A stretch of 6,365 nucleotides of DNA from Candidatus Woesearchaeota archaeon (GTDB lineage Archaea > Nanobdellota > Nanobdellia > Woesearchaeales > UBA525), in contig JAAOYD010000053.1 of assembly GCA_018221165.1 (NCBI GenBank), positions 1 to 6,365 of the forward strand. The letters are read 5' to 3'. Below are positions 1 through 6,218 of the stretch, piece by piece; position 1 is the first letter of the stretch; each line of letters opens with the position of its first letter. The translations under genes and the position numbers were made by a program. The notes beneath the pieces were generated by a model. The model was not told where the DNA came from and searched no databases. It saw only the letters and a list, made by a program, of their open reading frames with translations.

Positions 1-19
1 ATGTTCACTACCGTTCTCG

Positions 20-43
20 GGTTCGTGGCCTTACCCACGAACC
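20..43. repeat. 9-bp perfect hairpin downstream of the HerA-like gene
   Basis: GGTTCGTGG at 20-28 is the exact reverse complement of CCACGAACC at 35-43, with a 6-base loop (29-34). It lies about 42 bases past the stop codon of the minus-strand ATPase gene. No T-run follows it directly on the minus strand, so it is not a standard intrinsic terminator. It could be a processing or 3'-end element of that transcript, or part of a feature that continues left of the window. The rest of 1-84 holds no gene I can support. Confidence 0.5.
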
Positions 44-84
44 ATGAAAACGAGGATGGAGCTGTTTTTAATAAATGTTTGGCT

Positions 85-1410
85 CTAGAAGTCAAACAGG
101 TCTTCTTTCTTCTTCAGTGCTGTTGGCGCTTCGCCGCCGTGCCAGGTGAATCGCGGTCTGATTTGAATGGGGTACATCTTCTCGTTGTTGTCGTCGAGGA
201 TGAGCGCTGCGCCTTTGGTTCGCGGCAGGTTGTCGAGTTCGACGTCAAGTCCTGAGCGCATATAGCTTTGCATGAGCATGCCGAGTGCGTCAGTATCAAG
301 TTTAGCAGTTATCCTATGCGAAATTATTGTGTCTGATTGCGTCATGACATCGGTGTGAATCTTACCAGGCTGCTGTGTCGCCAAGATCAAACTGATACCT
401 GGCTGTCGTCCTTCACGAAGTATCGTGACGAGCGGATCGGTGGCGAGGGTTTTCCCTTTGTTCGGCATGAACTCGTGAGCCTCGTCAACAACGAGCCAGA
501 CCATGGGAAAGTCCTGTTTGTCTGATTCATCCTCGGAGAAATATGAGGTCTTACTTTCGACATCCTTGAATTCTTCGTCCTTACGGGAAATCATACGTTC
601 GTTGAAGAGCTTCTGGGCGACGAGACCGATGACCAATGACTTGATCGCCCAGCCGTTCTCTTCTGTGGCGTAGCAGCTGACGTCAAGCACTGTCACTTGC
701 CCAGGCATGGCCAACTCTTTCAGCGTGGTACCTTGCTTGTCAAAAACGCCCCAACCTTTGGCGGCTGCAAAATGCGTCTTGGCTGCGTTCTTGGTCTCGA
801 CCGTGGCGTCCTTGTTCTCATTGACAGCGGTGATGATGTCATCCAAATCATAATCGTCATTCTTCGCTTCTCGGAAGTCATGGATGATTCCTTGGATGAG
901 CACGCCGATGGGGCTGTTCGGCTCGATGTCAAAGGTTGAGGTCCAGTCTGTGCCTTGCAGTTCGGCAGGTCGAATCGCGAAGGCCTTGTCTGTAGGAATA
1001 CCCTCATCCTTGTACTTGTTGTAGTAACCTGTAGGTGTGAAGATGCTGATGTCTTGGGCGTGGGGTTTGAGATCCCATTTCTCCAGCAGCTCCTTGTCTT
1101 TCATGTTTGGATACTTCATGGTCCAATAGATGCCCATGGTGTCCAGCATGATGATTGAGATGTTGTTCCTGATATGGTCTGGTAGGTCAGCCATGCCTTC
1201 GGCGATGACGCCCATGGTGTAGCTTTTACCGCCACCGCGCTTGCCGCAGACGAAGACAACATGCGATCGAATCATGTCGAGATAGACTTTGTTGCTCAAG
1301 CTCGTCGTTCGGCCCATCTTGACGTAGTGCTTGCCGAGATAGATAGTGCCCTCGGTACCGTACTTCTTCAGGTCTGACTTGTTCCGTCCGACGACGATAT
1401 CGTAGGCCAT
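85..1410 (-). CDS. HerA/DUF87-family ATPase (putative DNA translocase)
   Basis: A 441-residue P-loop ATPase of the HerA-FtsK superfamily, probably cytosolic. Visible motifs are Walker A GKRGGGKS (residues 56-63), a following LDTMGIYW strand (89-96) where the family has the D-x-x-G-E-Y segment, Walker B LVVDEAHEF (306-314), the arginine-finger region REGRQPG (332-338), and the sensor-like ATQQP (344-348). HerA proteins form hexameric rings that pump DNA, usually with the nuclease NurA in end resection. No nurA is seen here, so a repair role is not shown. Only about 50 residues precede Walker A, so the N-terminal HAS barrel is short or reduced. A charged, low-complexity stretch (about 276-301) looks like a surface loop. 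The ATG at 1410 is chosen because a TATA box sits 25 bases upstream with no ribosome binding site between, suggesting a leaderless mRNA. A VirB4-like or conjugation-type relative is a less likely alternative. The family call is firm; the biological role is not. Confidence 0.9.
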   Translation of the reverse strand: MAYDIVVGRNKSDLKKYGTEGTIYLGKHYVKMGRTTSLSNKVYLDMIRSHVVFVCGKRGGGKSYTMGVIAEGMADLPDHIRNNISIIMLDTMGIYWTMKYPNMKDKELLEKWDLKPHAQDISIFTPTGYYNKYKDEGIPTDKAFAIRPAELQGTDWTSTFDIEPNSPIGVLIQGIIHDFREAKNDDYDLDDIITAVNENKDATVETKNAAKTHFAAAKGWGVFDKQGTTLKELAMPGQVTVLDVSCYATEENGWAIKSLVIGLVAQKLFNERMISRKDEEFKDVESKTSYFSEDESDKQDFPMVWLVVDEAHEFMPNKGKTLATDPLVTILREGRQPGISLILATQQPGKIHTDVMTQSDTIISHRITAKLDTDALGMLMQSYMRSGLDVELDNLPRTKGAALILDDNNEKMYPIQIRPRFTWHGGEAPTALKKKEDLFDF

Positions 1411-1430
1411 GGTGGTTCAGGAGGAGGGAG

Positions 1431-1439
1431 ATTTATAAG
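1431..1439 (-). promoter_or_regulatory. archaeal TATA box for the HerA-like gene
   Basis: On the minus strand this reads CTTATAAAT, a near-consensus archaeal TATA element. Its centre (about 1435) is 25 bases from the ATG at 1410, so transcription should start at or next to the start codon. The bases between are pyrimidine-rich (CTCCCTCCTCC) and carry no Shine-Dalgarno sequence. The upstream edge nearly touches the stop codon of the preceding gene (1447), so the ATPase can be transcribed separately from its upstream neighbours. Confidence 0.7.
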
Positions 1440-1446
1440 GGTTGTG

Positions 1447-1851
1447 TCAGCCTTCCGGCACGGTCTTGTGCATCGTCAACAACCCTGTCTTGAGGCTAGC
1501 TGATTCCGCGACTTTCGCGTGGCCGTGGGGGATGAGCACCCATTTCTCGTTCTTCGCCGCGTGAGCAAAGACTATCTTGAGTCCTTCATGTGCTGAGAAA
1601 TCTTTCCAGTGCTTCACGACAAAGTGCACATTCTCTTTGAGATTCGTGGTAATCAACAACACCTTTTCTTGTGTGGCGAGGTTTGGCAGTAGGCCTTCGT
1701 CGAGCTCAGCAATGACAAGACAGGTATAGGTGACGCTGTCTTTCTGGGTGATAATAAGTTGGTTGTCGCCTTTCTTCTCGATCTTCTCGATTTTGTGTTC
1801 GAAGAGGTCGCGATGCTTGATGTAGTGTTCCGCCCACTCACCAATGTCCAT
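1447..1851 (-). CDS. conserved-looking hypothetical protein, 134 residues
   Basis: I do not recognise a named family. The protein is soluble, with no signal peptide or membrane helix. The first 30 residues are charged and helical (ending in IEKIEKKGD). Alternating beta-like segments follow: QLIITQKDSVTYTCLVIAEL (31-50), KVLLITTN (63-70), LKIVFAHA (91-98) and KWVLIPHGH (103-111). The last two resemble, from memory, a motif (IVFxN...KWxxxPHxH...GLxxM) in small DPANN-archaeal hypothetical proteins; this needs a database search. A TTG lies one codon upstream, but the ATG at 1851 is preferred: it overlaps the upstream stop codon by one base (TGATG), and a weak GGTG ribosome binding site sits 5 bases before it. 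It is therefore translationally coupled to the membrane protein gene, which suggests the two products are needed together. An enzymatic role is not evident. Confidence 0.75.
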   Translation of the reverse strand: MDIGEWAEHYIKHRDLFEHKIEKIEKKGDNQLIITQKDSVTYTCLVIAELDEGLLPNLATQEKVLLITTNLKENVHFVVKHWKDFSAHEGLKIVFAHAAKNEKWVLIPHGHAKVAESASLKTGLLTMHKTVPEG

Positions 1852-2339
1852 CAATGCACCGTCCGGGCTGTCTCCCCGATAAGGTGGAAGATGTAGGGGG
1901 TGAGTAAAGCGAGGGCGAAGGCGCCTCCGAGAAGAAAAGGATTAACGAATGGGATGTTGGCCAGCACTCTCGTAATAAGCCAGATGTTGAAGATTGAGAG
2001 TACGGTGAGAAAAATGAAGTTAAAGATGTGATGTTTTCGTTCAAGCCATTCGATGTCTGGAATGAGGATGGCGAAGAGGCTGCCAAGACATAATCCTAAG
2101 ATAACGAGGATGGTAATGATAAGCCATTGCGGTAGCACGATGAGGAGTGGGGTGATGACGATGCTGGTGAGGAAGATGCCGATAGCGGTGAGAAAGAGGA
2201 GAGCCCAAAACACTGCTACTTCGAGGAACTTGTAGACTGGGTGCTTTTTCTTCTCCGCGCGATTGAGCGCTCGCTGTGCGTGCTTAATCTCAGTTTCACT
2301 CCAGCCTTTGGCGCGGAGCTTGTGATGATGAAGTTTCAT
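1851..2339 (-). CDS. small integral membrane protein, about four helices, function unknown
   Basis: A 162-residue protein with a basic, soluble N-terminus (1-37) and about four hydrophobic helices: roughly 39-60, 62-93 (long, perhaps two shorter spans broken by LPQW at 69-72), 105-126 and 132-154. The N-terminus carries KGWSETEIKHAQRALNRAEK (11-30), a short amphipathic helix of the SHOCT/UBA-like kind often placed before membrane segments; that likeness is an inference. The basic N-terminus predicts a cytoplasmic location by the positive-inside rule. It is the first gene of the minus-strand cluster and overlaps the next gene by one base (TGATG). A TATA-like element lies 27 bases upstream of the ATG, fitting a leaderless start. 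No catalytic, transport or binding residues can be picked out, so no function is proposed. Confidence 0.75.
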   Translation of the reverse strand: MKLHHHKLRAKGWSETEIKHAQRALNRAEKKKHPVYKFLEVAVFWALLFLTAIGIFLTSIVITPLLIVLPQWLIITILVILGLCLGSLFAILIPDIEWLERKHHIFNFIFLTVLSIFNIWLITRVLANIPFVNPFLLGGAFALALLTPYIFHLIGETARTVH

Positions 2340-2361
2340 ACATCTTCTTGGAGCGGTTTCG

Positions 2362-2370
2362 TTTAAAAAA
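2362..2370 (-). promoter_or_regulatory. possible TATA box for the membrane protein gene
   Basis: The minus strand reads TTTTTTAAA, centred about 27 bases before the ATG at 2339, with no ribosome binding site between. The match to the TATA consensus is weaker than for the other promoters. The call rests mainly on the spacing, which matches the other leaderless genes here. Confidence 0.4.
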
Positions 2371-2429
2371 TTTTGGGGAAAAAGAGCCTTTTATTTTCCA
2401 TATAGTCAATAATATCCAAATCCAAAGAA

Positions 2430-2437
2430 TTATAAAC
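2430..2437 (+). promoter_or_regulatory. likely TATA box for gyrA
   Basis: TTATAAAC with a purine-rich TFB-recognition-like sequence (CCAAAGAA) just upstream. The centre at about 2433 predicts a start near 2459-2460, giving a 5' leader of about 34 bases. This sets gyrA apart from the leaderless genes in the window. The ribosome binding site is weak: GTGA at 2486-2489, 4 bases before the ATG. Another TATA-like site (CCATATAG, 2399-2406) is possible but would give a leader of about 65 bases. Confidence 0.55.
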
Positions 2438-2449
2438 GTCTCAGAGCCC

Positions 2450-2473
2450 CTGTTTCTCGACGGAGAGAAGCAG
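2450..2473 (+). promoter_or_regulatory. 9-bp dyad in the gyrA promoter/leader
   Basis: CTGTTTCTC (2450-2458) pairs with GAGAAGCAG (2465-2473) around a 6-base loop, with one G-T pair. The dyad straddles the predicted transcription start, so it could be an operator for a dimeric regulator or, if transcription starts further upstream, an RNA hairpin. TTTCTCGA at 2453-2460 is repeated exactly at 2476-2483, and TTCTC of the second copy (2477-2481) could pair with GAGAA (2465-2469) instead. The function is inferred only. Confidence 0.4.
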
Positions 2474-2493
2474 AATTTCTCGAGTGTGAAGCT

Positions 2494-4989
2494 ATGGCAA
2501 AAGAGGAGTACGAAGCTACTGACGAACCCGCCCCTGAAAGAAGCGGCGAAAAGATTATCCCACGCGTCATCGAAGACGAGATGAAGCGTTCCTATCTGGA
2601 CTATGCCATGAGCGTTATTGTTGGTCGCGCCCTTCCTGATGTGCGTGACGGCCTCAAGCCTGTGCACAGACGCATCCTCTACGCGATGAACGATCTTGGC
2701 ATGAAATACGGCCAGCCGTTCAAGAAATGCGCCCGTATCGTTGGTGAAGTGCTTGGTAAGTATCACCCACATGGCGACTCAGCAGTGTATGACTCGCTCG
2801 TGCGTATGGCTCAGGACTTCTCCTTGCGCTACCCACTCATCAACGGTCAAGGTAACTTCGGTAGCGTCGACGGCGACCGCGCAGCCGCAATGCGTTACAC
2901 TGAAGCACGGCTCGGAAAGATTGCTGACGAACTTCTTCAGGACATTGACAAGGGCACAGTGGATTTCGTCGAGAACTTTGATGGTTCATTGAAAGAACCG
3001 TCTGTACTCCCAGCAAAACTTCCTAATCTTCTCATCAATGGCAGCTCCGGCATCGCCGTCGGCATGGCCACGAACATCCCGCCACACAATCTTATAGAAG
3101 TGTGCAAAGCGACCATTGCACTCATCGACGAGCCTGAACTCGAAGCAGCGCAGCTCATGGAGCACATCCAGGGTCCTGACTTCCCTACTGGCGGCATCAT
3201 CGCTGGCAAGGCAGGCATTGCCCAAGCCTATGGTGCTGGTCGCGGTCGCATCCGCGTGAAGAGCGTTGTGGACGTTGAAGAAGTGAAGAACAAGAAACGT
3301 CTCGTCGTCCATGAGATTCCCTACATGGTCAACAAAGCACAGTTGGTCGAGCAGATTGCTGACTGCGTGCGTGAGAAGCGCATCGACGGCGTGAGTGACT
3401 TACGAGATGAATCTGACCGTAAGGGTATGCGCATCGTTATCGAATTGAAACGCGACGCCAACCCTGAGATTGTCGAGAACCAGCTGTTCGCGCACACGCG
3501 CATGCAGGTGACTTTTGGTATTAACATCGTCGCACTCGTAAACGGCAAGCCAAAGACGCTTGGTTTGAAACCGATTCTTGAACAGTACATCCTCCACCGT
3601 CGTTTAGTTGTTCGGAAAAGGACAGAATTCGAACTGAAGAAGGCGGAAGAGCGTGCGCACATCCTTGAAGGCTTGACCAAAGCGCTGGATCACATCGACG
3701 CAGTGGTTGCGTTGATTAAGAAAGCCAAAGATGTGAACCAGGCCCGTGTGGGTTTGATTGCGGGGTATTCCTTAAGCGAAATCCAAGCGAACGCTATCCT
3801 GGACATGAAGCTGCAGAAACTCGCTGCTCTTGAGCGGGAGAAGATTCGTCAGGAACTCGAGGAGCTCAAGGTACGCATCGCCGAGCTCAACGCTGTCCTC
3901 GCCGACGAGGAGAGAATTCTCACGATTATCAAAGACGAACTGTCTACTCTCATGGAGAAGTATGGTGATTCCCGACGGACGAGCATCATTGACGTTGAGG
4001 ATGAAGAGCTTGACCTTGAGGATTTGATTGAACCGCAGGATCAGGTCGTCACTATCTCCAATGCTGGCTACGCCAAGCGCATGCAGTTGCAATTGTATCG
4101 CGAGCAGCGACGTGGTGGTAAGGGGGTGAGAGGTGCAACCACGAAGGAAGACGACTTCATCGAGCACCTCTTCATCGCGAACACGCACGATTATCTCTTA
4201 ATCTTTACCGACAAAGGTAAAGTCTATTGGAAGAAGGTCTACTTCCTACCCGAATCAAGTCGTCAGAGCAAAGGCAAAGCCATTATCAATTTGGTAAACC
4301 TCGAGCCTGGTGAGAAGGTCAACGCGGTCATTCCTATCAATGAGTTCAGCAAGACTGAGTTCCTCATGTTCGCGACGGCAAAAGGCACAGTCAAGAAGAC
4401 GCCACTGTCAGAGTATTCTAGGCCTCGCCAGGGTGGTATCAAAGCTATCAATCTCGTCGAGGGTGACACCCTCGTCACTGTCTTGAAGACCACTGGTTTG
4501 GACCAGGTCATGCTCGCCAGCGCGAAGGGACAAGCTGTCAAGTTCAACGAGGAAGATGCTCGACCCATGGGTCGTGTCTCCACTGGCGTGCGTGGTATTC
4601 GCTTGAAACCGAACGATAGGCTCGTCGGCGCCATCATGGCTGCTGAGGAGAAGAGCGTGCTGACGGTAACCGCGAACGGTTTCGGGAAACGTTCACCCAT
4701 CTCTGATTATCGTTTGATTAACCGTGGCGGACTCGGTGTGAGAAATATCCTCTGTTCCAGTCGTAATGGTGACGTTGTTGCTGTGAAGAGTGTTGACGGT
4801 ACTGAAGGCATCATGCTTTCGACCAAGAATGGCATCGTGATTCGTACTGACACCAAGGACGTACGCATCATTGGGAGGAACACCCAAGGTGTCAAGCTCA
4901 TGAATCTCAACGCCGGCGACCAAGTTGTTGCCATGGCGAAGATCGCTGAAGAGAACGGCGATGACGAAATAAGAACCACTGCTGAGTAG
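2494..4989 (+). CDS. gyrA: DNA gyrase subunit A
   Basis: This is the breakage-reunion subunit of type IIA topoisomerase. With GyrB it forms an A2B2 enzyme that uses ATP to introduce negative supercoils into DNA. The N-terminal winged-helix domain holds the resistance-determining region HPHGDSAVYD (91-100), where S96 and D100 correspond to E. coli S83 and D87. The catalytic tyrosine is Y135 in AAMRYTEARL (131-140; E. coli Y122). Tower and coiled-coil regions follow, with helices around 376-410 and 440-488. The C-terminal beta-pinwheel starts near 515 and contains the gyrase-specific GyrA box QRRGGKG (538-544), intact, plus five degenerate copies marking six blades. That separates it from topoisomerase IV ParC. 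At 831 residues it is slightly shorter than E. coli GyrA (875), with only a short acidic tail (EENGDDE). Residues 1-20 form an acidic extension. gyrB, often adjacent, is not in the window; both flanking genes appear to have their own promoters, so gyrA is probably transcribed alone. Confidence 0.98.
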   Translation: MAKEEYEATDEPAPERSGEKIIPRVIEDEMKRSYLDYAMSVIVGRALPDVRDGLKPVHRRILYAMNDLGMKYGQPFKKCARIVGEVLGKYHPHGDSAVYDSLVRMAQDFSLRYPLINGQGNFGSVDGDRAAAMRYTEARLGKIADELLQDIDKGTVDFVENFDGSLKEPSVLPAKLPNLLINGSSGIAVGMATNIPPHNLIEVCKATIALIDEPELEAAQLMEHIQGPDFPTGGIIAGKAGIAQAYGAGRGRIRVKSVVDVEEVKNKKRLVVHEIPYMVNKAQLVEQIADCVREKRIDGVSDLRDESDRKGMRIVIELKRDANPEIVENQLFAHTRMQVTFGINIVALVNGKPKTLGLKPILEQYILHRRLVVRKRTEFELKKAEERAHILEGLTKALDHIDAVVALIKKAKDVNQARVGLIAGYSLSEIQANAILDMKLQKLAALEREKIRQELEELKVRIAELNAVLADEERILTIIKDELSTLMEKYGDSRRTSIIDVEDEELDLEDLIEPQDQVVTISNAGYAKRMQLQLYREQRRGGKGVRGATTKEDDFIEHLFIANTHDYLLIFTDKGKVYWKKVYFLPESSRQSKGKAIINLVNLEPGEKVNAVIPINEFSKTEFLMFATAKGTVKKTPLSEYSRPRQGGIKAINLVEGDTLVTVLKTTGLDQVMLASAKGQAVKFNEEDARPMGRVSTGVRGIRLKPNDRLVGAIMAAEEKSVLTVTANGFGKRSPISDYRLINRGGLGVRNILCSSRNGDVVAVKSVDGTEGIMLSTKNGIVIRTDTKDVRIIGRNTQGVKLMNLNAGDQVVAMAKIAEENGDDEIRTTAE

Positions 4990-4994
4990 AAATC

Positions 4995-5001
4995 TTTATA
5001 A
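4995..5001 (+). promoter_or_regulatory. archaeal TATA box for the two-gene operon
   Basis: TTTATAA, preceded by AGAAAT, which fits a TFB-recognition element. Its centre (4998) is exactly 26 bases before the ATG at 5024, predicting a leaderless transcript. It lies only a few bases after the gyrA stop codon (4989) in a 34-base gap, so the downstream pair can be expressed independently of gyrA. Confidence 0.7.
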
Positions 5002-5023
5002 CCTTTCAGTAGTTTTCCCGAGC

Positions 5024-5611
5024 ATGGATATTCTAGATACTCTCGCTGATGAGAGAAAAAGTCTCAGGCACAAAGAGGTAAATGCTGACCAAGCAGTTAT
5101 TGTCAATCTTGAATTCGACCCTGAAAGTATTTATCCCTATATAGGGCACGAACTCCATAATGATGTTTTGAATCTCATAAATAGAGACAAGACACGTTTT
5201 CTCCAAGAACACAATGCACATATTGTACCGTTCGGAATCATTCATGAAGATCCAATGACCATCATCTCTGCCGACATGTATTATAACAGCGAAAGTAAAA
5301 CCTTAGGAGGGTGGTTGCTAGAGTATTGTCTCGATACTGGAGAGGTATCGACTGATTTCTCTCTGCGAAGAGCATTATATACGAGCCCCACGTCCGTCGA
5401 GACTATTGATATGATTGAAGATGTTGAAGATGATGGAATTGCTCATCTCCTAGTTGGCATATCACATCGCGTTGTCAGTCGCTCTACACCTTTGAGAATG
5501 TCAAAAGTTAGGGAAACACTATTTGAGTATTTCCGTCAGTTGGATCCCTTTTTAGCGATGGCAATGCAACCAGAAAAAGCATACCTAGTTGTTCCTGAGG
5601 TGAGGAACTAA
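5024..5611 (+). CDS. unrecognised soluble acidic protein, 195 residues
   Basis: I do not recognise this protein. It has no signal peptide, membrane helix, metal-binding cysteine pattern or P-loop. It looks like a single mixed alpha/beta domain: strands around AVIVNLEF (24-31), HIVPFGII (66-73), MTIISADMYY (78-87) and AHLLVGISHRVVS (140-152), with helices around 42-62 and 160-175. An acidic patch, DMIEDVEDDG (129-138), sits before the fourth strand. It starts with a leaderless ATG 26 bases after a TATA box. It overlaps the next gene by one base (TAATG), so the two products probably act together. Base composition stands out: 5101-5160 and 5161-5220 are 38% and 35% G+C by count, against 60% for 3121-3180 in gyrA. 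That hints at recent acquisition or relaxed codon use. There is no basis for a function. Confidence 0.75.
   Translation: MDILDTLADERKSLRHKEVNADQAVIVNLEFDPESIYPYIGHELHNDVLNLINRDKTRFLQEHNAHIVPFGIIHEDPMTIISADMYYNSESKTLGGWLLEYCLDTGEVSTDFSLRRALYTSPTSVETIDMIEDVEDDGIAHLLVGISHRVVSRSTPLRMSKVRETLFEYFRQLDPFLAMAMQPEKAYLVVPEVRN
5597..5603 (+). promoter_or_regulatory. strong Shine-Dalgarno for the second operon gene
   Basis: GAGGTGA, complementary to the archaeal 16S rRNA 3' end (anti-SD CACCUCC), 7 bases before the ATG at 5611. It lies inside the end of the upstream gene. It supports the ATG at 5611 as the true start and shows that internal operon genes use a ribosome binding site while first genes appear leaderless. 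Confidence 0.8.
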
Positions 5612-6045
5612 TGGACCCACTAGAACGAGAAGTGAAGAAGTCCTACGCAACCGTTACTGTGTGGACTCCTGATGTCACTGGCTATAAAGTCAAAGATTTT
5701 CTTTTCCCTGATAGCCCCTTTGATGGTCCTCATCCAATGAAACACGTCTATCGTGATATTTTTGCATCGACTGGTTTGCGGGCATTCTATGAGTCGTTCT
5801 CTCGAAATGCAGGTACTGGCTTGTTCACCATTGGGAGGGCATCGTTGAGGGTTGAAAGTGGTATCCAACCGTTTCTCTACATGGCGACGCTGTTGAAAGA
5901 CAAGAAGGATTTCTTCAAGAAGGATGAGCCCGGTGGTGAACTAGAGGAGTTGTTTAACCACGTGGCTGAGCATACTTTGGCAGGAAAGCGTCCGCAGATG
6001 GATTTCTTGAAAATCTGGAGTGTTGGTTGGCACTTTGATGACTAG
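5611..6045 (+). CDS. unrecognised soluble protein, 144 residues
   Basis: I do not recognise this protein. It has no membrane helix, signal peptide or known motif. The N-terminus carries a beta-like stretch SYATVTVWTP (11-20), then proline- and aromatic-rich segments (FLFPDSPFDGPHP, 30-42), a helix around MKHVYRDIFASTGLRAFYESF (43-63), and a strongly basic DKKDFFKKD (97-105) before an acidic helix GGELEELFNHVAEHTLAG (108-125). The end, WSVGWHFDD, is aromatic and acidic. The start is fixed by a strong ribosome binding site and by the TAATG overlap with the upstream gene, so both are made from one mRNA. The stop codon shares a CTAG with the stop of the convergent zinc-ribbon gene, leaving no spacer for a terminator between them. 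Its codon use is closer to that of the other genes (5881-5940 is 48% G+C by count) than its partner's is. Confidence 0.75.
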   Translation: MDPLEREVKKSYATVTVWTPDVTGYKVKDFLFPDSPFDGPHPMKHVYRDIFASTGLRAFYESFSRNAGTGLFTIGRASLRVESGIQPFLYMATLLKDKKDFFKKDEPGGELEELFNHVAEHTLAGKRPQMDFLKIWSVGWHFDD

Positions 6046-6197
6046 ACCTTCTTGACAATTCTACTCTTTGGCATGCTGCCGTGTATCTTGAAGTTCCTGC
6101 CGCAGTAGACGCAGCGTTTGGTCTTAGAAGTGACGAGTCCTGGCCTCGGCTGGGTCTTCTGCTCTTTCCCGCAGCCTGGGCATTTCACGATGAACAT
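6042..6197 (-). CDS. small zinc-ribbon protein, 51 residues
   Basis: A short gene read on the minus strand from ATG at 6197 to TAG at 6044-6042. It begins MFIVKCPGCGKEQ and contains two CxxC knuckles, C6-P-G-C9 and C29-V-Y-C32, each followed by glycine, separated by 19 residues. This is a typical one-site zinc ribbon. The rest is basic and polar (SKTKR at 24-28, KSRIVKK at 44-50), which would suit nucleic-acid binding, though that is inferred. Such small ribbons are common in archaea, acting in ribosome, transcription or RNA-processing complexes, and the exact family is not identifiable by eye. A TATA box lies 26 bases before the ATG, consistent with a leaderless mRNA. It overlaps the convergent 144-residue gene by four bases at CTAG. 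The cysteine pattern, promoter spacing and clean stop together make it a real gene despite its size. Confidence 0.85.
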   Translation of the reverse strand: MFIVKCPGCGKEQKTQPRPGLVTSKTKRCVYCGRNFKIHGSMPKSRIVKKV

Positions 6198-6218
6198 ACG
6201 AGAGATAGAGGGAATATT

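Noticed and set aside
1..255. Plus-strand open frame starting at base 1
   Set aside because: Mostly antisense to the well-supported ATPase gene, with low-complexity composition and no promoter visible inside the window.
1852..1854. TTG start one codon upstream for the 134-residue gene
   Set aside because: The adjacent ATG at 1851 forms a TGATG coupling with the upstream stop codon and has a GGTG at suitable distance, so it is the simpler start.
1838..2086. 82-residue minus-strand frame
   Set aside because: Out-of-frame shadow within the membrane protein gene; serine/proline-rich and without a start signal.
2399..2406. Alternative gyrA TATA box CCATATAG
   Set aside because: Possible, but the element at 2430-2437 is a better match with a purine-rich upstream flank and gives a shorter leader; kept as second choice.
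4263..4700. 145-residue minus-strand frame inside gyrA
   Set aside because: Antisense shadow of the GyrA C-terminal domain, which is strongly conserved on the other strand.
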